NCBI GenBank assembly: GCA_000998045.1
Contig: LCCS01000001.1
Location: 1-40,676, forward strand
Direction of reading: 5' to 3'
Source of the DNA: Parcubacteria group bacterium GW2011_GWD2_42_14
Lineage (GTDB): Bacteria; Patescibacteriota; Minisyncoccia; Phycocordibacterales; UBA12088
DNA: 40,676 bases
Part shown: piece by piece, positions 1 through 7,326 of the stretch
Position numbering within the stretch: the first letter of the stretch is position 1
Layout of the letters: each line of letters opens with the position of its first letter
Made by a program: the position numbers and the translations under genes
The notes under the pieces: model-generated
What the model was told of the DNA's origin: nothing
Seen by the model: only the letters and a program-made list of their open reading frames with translations
Database searches by the model: none

Positions 1-44
1 ATCTCTTCACGTTCTGTAAAGGTAAGCCTTGTGTATTTGTTCAT
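1..44 (-). CDS. IS30-type transposase, N-terminal fragment (runs off left edge)
   Basis: Only the first 14 codons are inside the window. They read MNKYTRLTFTEREE on the minus strand from an ATG at 44. This resembles the opening of IS30-family transposases, where a short YxxLTxxER stretch begins the N-terminal helix-turn-helix that binds the element ends. The family cuts and rejoins DNA with a C-terminal DDE catalytic domain, which is not visible here. The assignment is supported by the inverted repeat just upstream at 72-115, which matches the repeat behind a transposase C-terminus at the other end of the window. The fragment is too short for certainty on its own. Confidence 0.6.
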   Translation of the reverse strand, partial: MNKYTRLTFTEREE

Positions 45-71
45 ATGACTGTGAACTATACCGTACGAAGT

Positions 72-115
72 GTTGCGTTAGAAATTTGAGAGGAAGTAGA
101 ATTAGAGTGGTAATT
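72..115. repeat. Terminal inverted repeat of the left IS30-type element
   Basis: This 44-bp stretch lies 27 bp upstream of the left transposase start. Read outward it matches the reverse complement of 40564-40607 at 36 of 44 positions with no gaps. Similarity stops abruptly after TAATT on both sides, which marks the likely outer edge of the elements. Confidence 0.65.
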
Positions 116-165
116 CTTTTTCATCACCTAAGTCTCTAATTGGTTCATTTAAAATTATTTCTTTC

Positions 166-205
166 TTTCTACTCGCAACTCAGAACTCGCCTTACTCGCG
201 ACGGG
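166..205. repeat. CGAGT-rich intergenic repeat, copy 1
   Basis: On the minus strand this stretch reads as repeated GAGT words (GCGAGTAAGGCGAGTTCTGA and onward). The GAGTTCTGAGTT core is shared with the copy at 3983-4017. The rest of 116-272 holds AT-rich sequence (including a weak TTTGAAAATTAAAAT block) and no recognisable gene or promoter. Confidence 0.4.
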
Positions 206-272
206 TGTTCATTTCACTTCAATTTGAAAATTAAAATACTATCCCCCTAAATGCTCTGTGAAATAGCTAAAC

Positions 273-2426
273 ATGAAGTCAATACTCCCGTATACTAGGG
301 TTATGGCAGAGCCAGAACTTTCTCCAAAACAAAATACGATGGCCACGAACGACGATAGGCGTATTACGTACTTCGGGTTGACAGATAGTAGAAATGAAAA
401 AATACCCTTTGGTATCAGACGCGAGGACCGGAGTCGTCACATGTATGTGATAGGTAAAACTGGTATGGGTAAATCCACCCTACTAGAGAACATGGCGGCA
501 CAGGACATTTTGAACGGCGAAGGTATGTGCTTTATTGACCCTCACGGAGGTTCGGCAGACAAGCTTCTCAACTACATACCTGAAAATCGGGTGAAAGATG
601 TACTCAACTTTGCACCTTTTGATATGGAGTATCCTATTTCGTTTAACGTACTTGAGAATGTGGATGCGGACAAACGACACCTCGTGGTGGCAGGACTCAT
701 GAGTACGTTTGAAAAGATTTGGGTAGACGCATGGAGTGCTCGTATGGCATACATTCTTCAAAACACGATTGGTGCATTGCTTGAATTCCCAGGGGCGACG
801 CTCCTTAGTGTCAACAGAATGTACATCGACAAGGAGTATCGAAAGAATGTTATAGCAAAAATTACCGACCCATCTGTGCGTTCATTCTGGGTTGACGAGT
901 ACAGCAAGTACACCGACCGCTATGCCCAGGAAGCCACGCCCGCCATCCAGAACAAAATAGGACAGTTCGCTTCAAACGCTCTCGTGCGTAATGTCATCGG
1001 ACAACCACAAAGCTCGTTCAACATCCGTGAGCTCATGGATGAGGGAAAGATATTTATCGTGAACCTCTCGAAGGGAAGGGTGGGAGAAGGAAACGCAAAC
1101 CTACTCGGCTCGATGCTTATTACCAAGATTTACCTCGCTGCTATGAGTCGCGCCGATACGCATGCTTCTGAAATGCATAAGTTGCCCCCGTTCTACCTCT
1201 ATGTGGATGAGTTTCAAAACTTTGCAAACAAAAGCTTCGCAGACATTCTTTCAGAAGCTAGGAAGTACAAGCTTGCTCTTACTGTGGCGCACCAGTATAT
1301 AGAACAGATGGAAGACGAAGTGCGGGCTGCAGTGTTTGGTAACGTCGGAACCATGATGACGTTTCGTGTGGGAGCCTATGATGCTGAGGTGCTTGAAAAG
1401 GAGTTCGCCCCCACATTTACTGCGGAGGATCTTGTAAACCTTGGAGCTCGACAAATATATCTCAAGCTCATGATAGATGGCGTGTCTTCACAACCGTTTA
1501 GCGCGGTCACCATGCCTCCTGTGCCTGAGCCGGAAATAAATCATGGTCAACGAGCTATAGCATTTTCTCGTGGACGATACTCAAAGCCTCGGGCAGAGGT
1601 AGAAAAGAACATTAGTGACTGGGTGGGCCAAGTGTTTGAAGACCCTGAGAAGGATGCAAAGGAAGCCGCGCGATTAGAGCGACGAGCCCAGCGGGATGAA
1701 GGTGAAAAAAATCAGAACTCCGCTCCTCCTGCACCCCGTACTCGTATGGAGTCACATCCTCCACGACCGGAGAGAAATCATTCGGCACCACGTCCTCCAT
1801 TTCCTAAAAAACCGCCAGCTCCTGAAGACAAAAAAGACCTTCGTGAACTTTTGGCAAAAATGGCTACAACTGAGAAAAAAATAGTTACACAACCAGAGAT
1901 AAAGAAGAATGATAAAAATGTTGTACGACTGCCCCCGGTCGTACAGGTGCCAAAGAAATTTGTTCCCCGTGACGATGGAAAAGGTGTGACTGATAAGGGA
2001 AAGGAGGAGCTCCGTAAACTACTCTCATCGCTCGTAAAAGATCAGCCTGCAACAACACCTATATCTCCCACACACGTGCAAAAACAAGTGGTGCAATCAG
2101 AGACACTACAGGAGAAAGGAAAGGAGCCCGTGAGAGAGCAACCAACTCCAGCTCCCAAGGAACAATCGACAATATCTCGAGAGGCTTCTACTAAAGACAC
2201 TGGTCGGATACCTGAAGATGCAAAAAAGGAACATCTTAGTGGAGGAGTTCCGCAACAAGGGGGAAGACCCGAGGTCCCAAGTGAACCGCACGAAGTCCCA
2301 AAGGAAGGACATGGCAACAAGGGAGTCCCGCAGCAGGGAAAAATTAAGGAGATTCCAAAGGAACCCCGCGAAGTTCCGAGGGAAAAAATGGAGGAGATTC
2401 TCCATGTTACTAAGCCTAATTTCTAG
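273..2426 (+). CDS. VirD4/TraM-type conjugative coupling ATPase
   Basis: This is an ATPase of the type IV secretion coupling protein class, which uses ATP to move DNA or protein substrates at the membrane. A Walker A motif, GKTGMGKST, lies at residues 61-69 and a Walker B, MCFIDPHGG, at about 85-93. A second acidic motif, YVDEFQNF at about 310-317, is followed by SEARKYKLALTVAHQY, as in the TraM-recognition part of VirD4/TraD proteins. From about residue 440 the protein becomes charged, Pro/Gln/Glu-rich and repetitive, and it ends in two 26-residue repeats starting GVPQQG (residues 658-709). No transmembrane segment is evident at the N-terminus, unlike classical VirD4. Starts at M11 (303) or M23 (339) are also possible, and none has a clear ribosome site. 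No other secretion genes are nearby. Confidence 0.82.
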   Translation: MKSILPYTRVMAEPELSPKQNTMATNDDRRITYFGLTDSRNEKIPFGIRREDRSRHMYVIGKTGMGKSTLLENMAAQDILNGEGMCFIDPHGGSADKLLNYIPENRVKDVLNFAPFDMEYPISFNVLENVDADKRHLVVAGLMSTFEKIWVDAWSARMAYILQNTIGALLEFPGATLLSVNRMYIDKEYRKNVIAKITDPSVRSFWVDEYSKYTDRYAQEATPAIQNKIGQFASNALVRNVIGQPQSSFNIRELMDEGKIFIVNLSKGRVGEGNANLLGSMLITKIYLAAMSRADTHASEMHKLPPFYLYVDEFQNFANKSFADILSEARKYKLALTVAHQYIEQMEDEVRAAVFGNVGTMMTFRVGAYDAEVLEKEFAPTFTAEDLVNLGARQIYLKLMIDGVSSQPFSAVTMPPVPEPEINHGQRAIAFSRGRYSKPRAEVEKNISDWVGQVFEDPEKDAKEAARLERRAQRDEGEKNQNSAPPAPRTRMESHPPRPERNHSAPRPPFPKKPPAPEDKKDLRELLAKMATTEKKIVTQPEIKKNDKNVVRLPPVVQVPKKFVPRDDGKGVTDKGKEELRKLLSSLVKDQPATTPISPTHVQKQVVQSETLQEKGKEPVREQPTPAPKEQSTISREASTKDTGRIPEDAKKEHLSGGVPQQGGRPEVPSEPHEVPKEGHGNKGVPQQGKIKEIPKEPREVPREKMEEILHVTKPNF
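2244..2399 (+). repeat. Two tandem 78-bp in-frame repeats in the ATPase tail
   Basis: The units start at 2244 and 2322, each beginning GVPQQG and containing E(V/I)PxEPxEVPxE. They are diverged at the DNA level but keep frame, so they look like an old internal duplication in the disordered tail. Confidence 0.6.
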
Positions 2427-2535
2427 AGAGTATGCGAGGGAGAATTCTTTTCAGTGTCGATTGTATAGCAAAGGACTTACGCAGTCGGATGCAGTTCAAG
2501 GCGCCCTAGCAAAATGGAACGAGTTGTATGAATAA
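2404..2535 (+). CDS. Possible small ORF overlapping the ATPase 3' end
   Basis: This 43-codon ORF (MLLSLISREYARENSF at its start, LAKWNELYE at its end) starts inside the last codons of the ATPase gene in another frame and ends 8 bases into the next gene. It has a plausible amphipathic composition (LYSKGLTQSDAVQGALAKW) and bridges two genes in an overlap chain. It could be a small coupled gene, a frame-shifted tail of the ATPase, or chance. The ATPase already has a plausible ending (VPREKMEEIL), which argues against a sequencing frameshift. No homologue is recognised. Confidence 0.25.
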   Translation: MLLSLISREYARENSFQCRLYSKGLTQSDAVQGALAKWNELYE

Positions 2536-3982
2536 TACTACGAGAGGCATTTTGTGCAGGGCAACGATGAAATGCGCCGTCTGTGTAAGTCTTTTAGTGC
2601 TCTGCTTTCCTATATTGGTAAACGCTTCTGTGATGATTTCTGAAGTTGCTTGGATGGGATCTGCTGACGACGCAAATGCAGAATGGATTGAGCTTTACAA
2701 TGATGGTGAGAGTCAAGATGTGTCCGGGTGGACACTCGTAGCGAGTGATGGCCAGCCAAGTATTACCCTTGAAGGCACGATAGGGAGCCACGCCTATGCA
2801 CTTCTTGAACGGACGGATGATGATACGGTCGCGGGAGTCACTATGTTTATGAAGTTTACTGGGGCTCTTAGCAATGTCGGCGAAGAGCTACAACTTCGTA
2901 ATCAGAACGGTGCGTTGGTGGATTCCGTTGATGGTACAGACGGATGGAGTATAGGTGGGGACAATGTGTCGAAAGACACCTTGCAACGAAGTGGTGAACC
3001 ATCGGTAGGTGCGTGGATTACTGCACCCGCTTCTCCAGGACGAGGAAACTCTGGAGTAGGGACGTCGAGCAGACAATCACATACGGCTCCTCGTAGCAAA
3101 AGCATACTCTACGGTCTTCCAGATGAAGAAGACAGCAAACCTCGTTTGGAACCTGCTCTCGTACTTGATCTTGGAGAAGAGCGGACAGTGACTGTGGGCG
3201 TACCTACGGTATTCCTCGCGAAGACATTTAAAGAGCGAGGTGAGGAAATAGTGGTAGAAGATATTGAGTGGAATTTTGGTGATGGTACGACAGGTAAGGG
3301 AAGAGAGGTGACTCATACCTACCGCTATGAGGGGTCGTACGTAGTAACAGCCAAAGGGAATCGCAAAGGGTACCTGCGTGAAATTACCGACACTGCGCAC
3401 CTTGTTGTACACGTCGGCAAACCTTCTGTGGAGATAGTACATGTTGATGCTGGGTATATTGAACTGAAGAATACAAGTAGCGAGGTGGTGGAGGTGTCGG
3501 GTTATGTATTGTTGTCTGGAACGAGTCATTTTACTATTCCGAAAAACACGCACATACTTCCAGATACGCTTGTTCGGCTTTCATACGCAACTACAAAAAT
3601 AAGAGGGGGAGAAGTACGTTTGTTTCGCCCCGACGGCGTTCTTGTCTCCGTGTATGGAACACCCATTGTACCCACACCCATACAGAAGTCAGCTGTGCAC
3701 CCAAGTGTACAAAAAGGTGAACCCGTTTCTTTAGGTAAAAAGAGCGCGACAATTCTTGAGGGTCTTGAGTTCCTAGACAGTGCACCTGAGTTTGCCGAGA
3801 CAGCGAGTGCATTTACAAATATTGAAAAACCGCACGAAGAAGACCGAAGCGCTTCCCGTACATGGCTCTGGATACTTGGTTTGATTGCCTCTATAGCCAC
3901 AGCGGGATTTACTGTGGTACTTCTGCGCCATGAACAGCAAGAGGTTATAGAGGGGTTTATGATAGAAAGTGAAAAAGAGTAG
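2528..3982 (+). CDS. Secreted lamin-tail / PKD-domain surface protein with C-terminal anchor
   Basis: The protein has a signal peptide (MKCAVCVSLLVLCFPILVNA, possibly starting at the internal Met at 2570). A lamin-tail domain follows at about residues 35-150, with the typical opening VMISEVAWMGS and the AEWIELYN strand. A PKD-like segment (WNFGDGTTGKG, then THTYRYEGSYVVTA) sits around 250-280. A second, shorter lamin-tail-like part (GYIELKNTSSEVVEVSGYVL) spans about 305-380. A single membrane helix near the C-terminus (WLWILGLIASIATAGFTVVLL) precedes a short charged tail. Lamin-tail domains in bacteria occur on extracellular proteins, often with nucleases or adhesins. No enzymatic motif is seen, so a structural or adhesive role at the cell surface is inferred. 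Its start overlaps the preceding small ORF. Confidence 0.8.
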   Translation: MNNTTRGILCRATMKCAVCVSLLVLCFPILVNASVMISEVAWMGSADDANAEWIELYNDGESQDVSGWTLVASDGQPSITLEGTIGSHAYALLERTDDDTVAGVTMFMKFTGALSNVGEELQLRNQNGALVDSVDGTDGWSIGGDNVSKDTLQRSGEPSVGAWITAPASPGRGNSGVGTSSRQSHTAPRSKSILYGLPDEEDSKPRLEPALVLDLGEERTVTVGVPTVFLAKTFKERGEEIVVEDIEWNFGDGTTGKGREVTHTYRYEGSYVVTAKGNRKGYLREITDTAHLVVHVGKPSVEIVHVDAGYIELKNTSSEVVEVSGYVLLSGTSHFTIPKNTHILPDTLVRLSYATTKIRGGEVRLFRPDGVLVSVYGTPIVPTPIQKSAVHPSVQKGEPVSLGKKSATILEGLEFLDSAPEFAETASAFTNIEKPHEEDRSASRTWLWILGLIASIATAGFTVVLLRHEQQEVIEGFMIESEKE

Positions 3983-4017
3983 GAGACGAGTTGCCGAGTA
4001 GTGAGTTCTGAGTTTCG
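3983..4017. repeat. CGAGT-rich intergenic repeat, copy 2
   Basis: The stretch directly follows the stop codon of the lamin-tail gene. It contains ACGAGTTGCCGAGTAGTGAG, nearly the same as the start of the copy at 8848, and GAGTTCTGAGTT shared with the copy near 166-205. Confidence 0.5.
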
Positions 4018-4071
4018 AAAAAAGCGAAAAGCTTATCATTTCAAATTAGTCTACCCGCAGTAGTTGATTTT

Positions 4072-4080
4072 TGGTATAGT
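4072..4080 (+). promoter_or_regulatory. Extended -10 promoter of the epimerase gene
   Basis: The sequence TGGTATAGT fits an extended -10 (TG, one base, TATAGT at 4075-4080). No good -35 is seen at 17 bp. The bases just after it, TTTGAAGA, also follow the promoter-like sequence of the repeat element at 5029-5148, suggesting a shared origin. The leader to the ATG at 4165 is about 80 bases. Confidence 0.45.
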
Positions 4081-4087
4081 TTGAAGA

Positions 4088-4100
4088 CCTGTCCCGTAAG
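4088..4100. repeat. Possible degraded left end of the CCCGTTAGAGAC element family
   Basis: CCTGTCCCGTAAG differs at one of 13 bases from CCTGTCCCGTTAG at 5026-5038, the left end of the first complete element. No partner inverted copy is found before the next gene, so this is at most a half-site. Confidence 0.3.
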
Positions 4101-4120
4101 TCTGGAATTTTTTCAACTGA

Positions 4121-4163
4121 TTCATTATTTTATTTATTAAAAATTTCAAATTAAAATTAAAAA
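4121..4163. repeat. AT-rich start-side repeat before the epimerase
   Basis: This block contains ATTAAAAATTTCAAATTAAA and ends one base before the ATG at 4165. It is the same family as the blocks at 10525-10563 and 11691-11732, which also sit directly in front of start codons. Confidence 0.5.
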
Positions 4164-4164
4164 G

Positions 4165-5025
4165 ATGACTAAAAATACTATTGTTGTGACGGGAGGTGCT
4201 GGCTTTGTGGGGAGTCATCTTATTGAGGCGCTCGTAAAGGATGAGAACAATCGCGTTATTTCACTCGACAATTACTTTACCGGTACCAAGGAAAATCATA
4301 TTGCAGGTGCGGAATATATCGAAGGGCACGCAAAAGATATTGCAAAACACATTACCGTACAACCTAACCTTATTTTTCATCTAGGTGAGTATGCACGTGT
4401 TGAAAAAAGTTTTGAGGATATTAAGTTGGTGTGGGATTTGAATGTCCCAGGTACGTTTTCAGTACTTGAGTTTGCACGCGAGTGTGGAGCAAAAGTGGTG
4501 TACGCTGGGTCAAGCACGAAGTTTGGTGACGGGGGTATGGGTCGAGACCAGAGTCCGTACGCATGGACGAAGGCAACGAATACCGAACTCGTGCGTAACT
4601 ATGGTGACTGGTTTAATCTTGATTATGCAATTACGTACTTTTACAACGTCTACGGAGGGCGAGAGCGGAGTGGCTCTTTTGGTACGCTCATCGCCATCTT
4701 CAAAGAACGTATGGAAAAAGGCCTACCGCTCTTAGTGAACGCCCCTGGCACACAACGACGCAACTTTACCCATGTGGAAGATATTGTTGATGGTTTGATG
4801 CGTGTAGGTGCAAGCGGGCATGGAGACGAGTTTGGTCTTGGAGCCCCAGCGAGCTATTCCATTCTCGAAGTAGCGGAACTATTTGGAGGTAAGATAGAGA
4901 TGCAACCAGAAAAGAAAGGGAACAGAATGAATGGCAAGCTTGATATCCGTCGTGCAACAGGCGAGCTTGGGTGGGAAGCAAAACACTCGCTTTCCGAGTA
5001 TATTAAAGAGGTGATGCGACAGTAG
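4165..5025 (+). CDS. NAD-dependent nucleotide-sugar epimerase/dehydratase
   Basis: This is an extended short-chain dehydrogenase/reductase. The NAD-binding loop GGAGFVG is at residues 10-16 and the catalytic Tyr/Lys pair is Y132 and K136 (YAWTK). A Ser/Thr cluster at 116-118 would supply the third catalytic residue. YNVYGGRERSGSFGTLI and RNFTHVEDIVDGLM are typical of the UDP-glucose 4-epimerase / dTDP-glucose dehydratase branch. At 286 residues it is a little shorter than most (about 310-340). It probably interconverts or dehydrates an NDP-sugar for the surrounding glycan locus; the exact substrate cannot be read from sequence. It is the first gene of the plus-strand glycan region and has its own promoter-like sequence. 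Confidence 0.85.
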   Translation: MTKNTIVVTGGAGFVGSHLIEALVKDENNRVISLDNYFTGTKENHIAGAEYIEGHAKDIAKHITVQPNLIFHLGEYARVEKSFEDIKLVWDLNVPGTFSVLEFARECGAKVVYAGSSTKFGDGGMGRDQSPYAWTKATNTELVRNYGDWFNLDYAITYFYNVYGGRERSGSFGTLIAIFKERMEKGLPLLVNAPGTQRRNFTHVEDIVDGLMRVGASGHGDEFGLGAPASYSILEVAELFGGKIEMQPEKKGNRMNGKLDIRRATGELGWEAKHSLSEYIKEVMRQ

Positions 5026-5028
5026 CCT

Positions 5029-5148
5029 GTCCCGTTAGAGACAAAAACTGTGATATATTTGAAGATATTCAGTGTTATGTTTACCTGTATTCAGAACAAC
5101 GTTATCAGTCTAAGCGACGTCCCGATATATCGGGGTCTCTAATGGGAT
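5029..5148. mobile_element. Terminal-inverted-repeat mini-element A (no ORF)
   Basis: The 120-bp element is bounded by GTCCCGTTAGAGAC (5029-5042) and GTCTCTAATGGGAT (5135-5148). These pair as inverted repeats with two mismatches, one internal and one at the outermost base. It starts 4 bp after the epimerase stop, and its last two bases are the first two of the ATG at 5147. Inside are an extended -10 like sequence, TGATATATT (5051-5059), and a perfect palindrome, CCCGATATATCGGG (5121-5134), just before the right end. It resembles a non-autonomous (MITE-like) relative of the GIY-YIG element at 27391-27669. Confidence 0.7.
5051..5059 (+). promoter_or_regulatory. Promoter-like extended -10 inside element A
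   Basis: TG-A-TATATT lies 8 bases after the left terminal repeat (hexamer at 5054-5059). The -35 region would fall within the terminal repeat itself. It would drive the glycosyltransferase at 5147 with a leader of about 80 bases. Confidence 0.4.
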
Positions 5149-6322
5149 GACTAAGCGAATTTTAATTTTTTCACTGGCGTACTACCCAAGACATGTGGGA
5201 GGTGCGGAGGTTGCTATAAAAGAAATTACCGACCGTATCAGCGGGGAAGAGTTTGAGTTTCATATGATTACCCTGCGTTTTGATGATAATCTTCCAAAGA
5301 CGGAGAGAATCGGAAATGTTTTAATCCATCGAGTTGGTTTTGGTGGAAAGTATATTTCAAAAATACTGTACGTACCTTTAGCAGCTATGTACGCAAAACG
5401 ATTACATAGACAAGAAATGTTTGCAGGGGTATGGGCAATGATGACGTACATGCTATTTCCGACAGTGCTGTTGCATATGTTGGGGGTACGGCTTCCATAT
5501 GTCGTTACGCTTCAAGACGGTGACCCATTTGAATATGTTTTTAAACGACCGCATATACGCGTTTTTTCGCCACTTTTGCGATATGGCTTTCGTCATGCAA
5601 CGATTGTGCAAAGTATTTCAACATACCTTGCGGATTGGCTACAGAAGTTTGGCACAACTTGTCCCGTGGTGGTTGTGCCAAACGGAGTAGATATGCAAAA
5701 ATTCTCTGTCCGTGGTACGGAAAAGGAGAAGGAATTGTTTCGAAAAAAGTTTGGAAAAAACAAAAACGATATTTTGCTGATTAGCACGTCGAGATTGGTT
5801 TATAAAAATGCGTACGATGATATCATTCGTGCCTTGAAAAAGATTTCCGAGAACGTACATTTAATAGCTGTCGGCCAAGGGAAAGACGAAGCATATCTGC
5901 GGGACCTTGCAATGAAAGAAGGAGCGTCTGCTCGTGTTGTGTTTGTGGGACATGTTGACTACATAGACATTCCGAAATATCTTTCTGCGAGTGACATTTT
6001 TATCCGACCATCACGCAGTGAAGGCATGGGCAACTCTTTCATTGAGGCTATGGCCTCAGGATTACCTGTCATTGCGACACAAGAGGGGGGACTTTCTGAT
6101 TTCATTTTTGATGAAGTTCACAACCCGGATAAACCGAAAACAGCTTGGGTTGTGCCCAGAGACGCTCCCGATGCCATAGCCCACGCGGTAGAGGATATTG
6201 TTACTCACCCGGAAAAGGTTCGTGAGGTTGTTCACAATACACGTGTGTTGATTACAGGATCATATGAATGGGACACGATCGCTTCTCGTATGAGTAAAGA
6301 AGTGTTCACAAAACTGGTATGA
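5147..6322 (+). CDS. Glycosyltransferase family 4 (GT-B)
   Basis: A retaining GT-B glycosyltransferase that transfers a sugar from a nucleotide donor to a growing glycan on the cytoplasmic side of the membrane. The N-terminal acceptor domain opens RILIFSLAYYPRHVGGAEVA, with the usual glycine-rich GGAE loop. The C-terminal donor domain contains ISTSRLVYKNAYDDIIRAL and the acidic E-x7-E signature in RSEGMGNSFIEAMASGLPVIAT. At 391 residues it is of normal length. The ATG at 5147 lies exactly at the right edge of the inverted-repeat element A and there is no Shine-Dalgarno site. The last four bases overlap the next gene (ATGA), which suggests translational coupling. Donor and acceptor are unknown. 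Confidence 0.9.
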   Translation: MTKRILIFSLAYYPRHVGGAEVAIKEITDRISGEEFEFHMITLRFDDNLPKTERIGNVLIHRVGFGGKYISKILYVPLAAMYAKRLHRQEMFAGVWAMMTYMLFPTVLLHMLGVRLPYVVTLQDGDPFEYVFKRPHIRVFSPLLRYGFRHATIVQSISTYLADWLQKFGTTCPVVVVPNGVDMQKFSVRGTEKEKELFRKKFGKNKNDILLISTSRLVYKNAYDDIIRALKKISENVHLIAVGQGKDEAYLRDLAMKEGASARVVFVGHVDYIDIPKYLSASDIFIRPSRSEGMGNSFIEAMASGLPVIATQEGGLSDFIFDEVHNPDKPKTAWVVPRDAPDAIAHAVEDIVTHPEKVREVVHNTRVLITGSYEWDTIASRMSKEVFTKLV

Positions 6323-7326
6323 GTAAGAAAAGTATTCTCATTGTCACCCCACTAGTTCCACCCGAGTCTGGCGGACCTTCGTACCTCTCTGTTTCCTTGA
6401 AAGAAGCATTGGAGAAGAAGGGTGAGAAAGTAGATCTTATAGCCTTCAAGGAAGTACGAAACTACCCAAGTGGTATACGACACTTTCTGTTCCTTTACAA
6501 GGTGCTCTGGCGAGCACGTAAGGTGGATGCGCTCATTATTCTTGACACAGTAAGTGTGGCGTTACCTGCGGTACTTGCAGGCTGGCTGTTGCAAAAAAAG
6601 ATGATAGTCCGTGCAGGGGGTGATTTTGTGTGGGAGAGGTATATTGAGCGGACAAAGGAGAAAGTGTTACTTTCTGTGTTTTACAAGGAACGTCGTGAGT
6701 TAAATAGCAAGGAACGGTTACTCATTTGGGTGCAAAAAAGAATTATATTTCCACTCGCAACCACTATCGTGTTTAACACTTCTTGGTTTAGGGATATTTG
6801 GATTGAAGCGTACCATATCAATAAAAACAAAACTGCCATAATTGAACACGCTCACCAGAAAAAAGAGGAGATTCACGTAGGAGGAAAGGGGTTTTTGTGT
6901 GTATGGAGACCTACAGCTTTTAAAAACATCCCAGCTCTTGAGAAAGCCTATATACTTGCCAAGAAAAAAAATCCTGATATTACCTTGGAAATATATAAAA
7001 ATATATCTCGTGAAAAACTATTTGATCACATGAAATACGCGCGAGCTCTCATTATCCCCTCTCTTACGGAAACTTCATCGGTACTTGCTCGCGAAGCACT
7101 TGAAATTGGCTTGCCGGTACTACTTACAGATGATTGTGGTTCGAAAACACTGCTCGACACGCATGTTACGTGGGTTAACCCATTAGATCCCTATGATATT
7201 GCTGAAAAAATGTGTGCGTTGATGGATGAAAAAAGATATGAGCAAGAAAAAGAAAAAGTAAAAAATTTTACATACTCGCATACGTATGAACAAATAGCAA
7301 ATGAATTTCTGAATGAGTTAAATTAG
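6319..7326 (+). CDS. Glycosyltransferase family 4-like
   Basis: The protein opens SILIVTPLVPPESGGPSYL, a GT4-type N-terminus with a glycine-rich loop, and has the donor-site motif PSLTETSSVLAREALEIGLP near residues 250-270. It is 335 residues, on the short side for the family. It overlaps the upstream glycosyltransferase by 4 bp and its stop codon overlaps the stop of the convergent gene at 7323, so there is no room for a terminator between them. The role is sugar transfer in surface glycan synthesis; specificity is unknown. Confidence 0.82.
   Translation: MSKKSILIVTPLVPPESGGPSYLSVSLKEALEKKGEKVDLIAFKEVRNYPSGIRHFLFLYKVLWRARKVDALIILDTVSVALPAVLAGWLLQKKMIVRAGGDFVWERYIERTKEKVLLSVFYKERRELNSKERLLIWVQKRIIFPLATTIVFNTSWFRDIWIEAYHINKNKTAIIEHAHQKKEEIHVGGKGFLCVWRPTAFKNIPALEKAYILAKKKNPDITLEIYKNISREKLFDHMKYARALIIPSLTETSSVLAREALEIGLPVLLTDDCGSKTLLDTHVTWVNPLDPYDIAEKMCALMDEKRYEQEKEKVKNFTYSHTYEQIANEFLNELN

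Noticed and set aside
131-142. GTCTCTAATTGG as a degraded right end of the CCCGTTAGAGAC family
   Set aside because: Nine of 12 matches without a partner and without an adjacent start codon is within chance.
3077-3553. 158-codon minus-strand ORF inside the lamin-tail gene
   Set aside because: It is fully antisense to a protein with clear domains, has no recognisable motif and an unlikely composition.
7323-7326. Frameshift joining the convergent glycosyltransferases
   Set aside because: The two genes are on opposite strands and both have complete family ends; the 4-bp overlap is simply shared stop codons.
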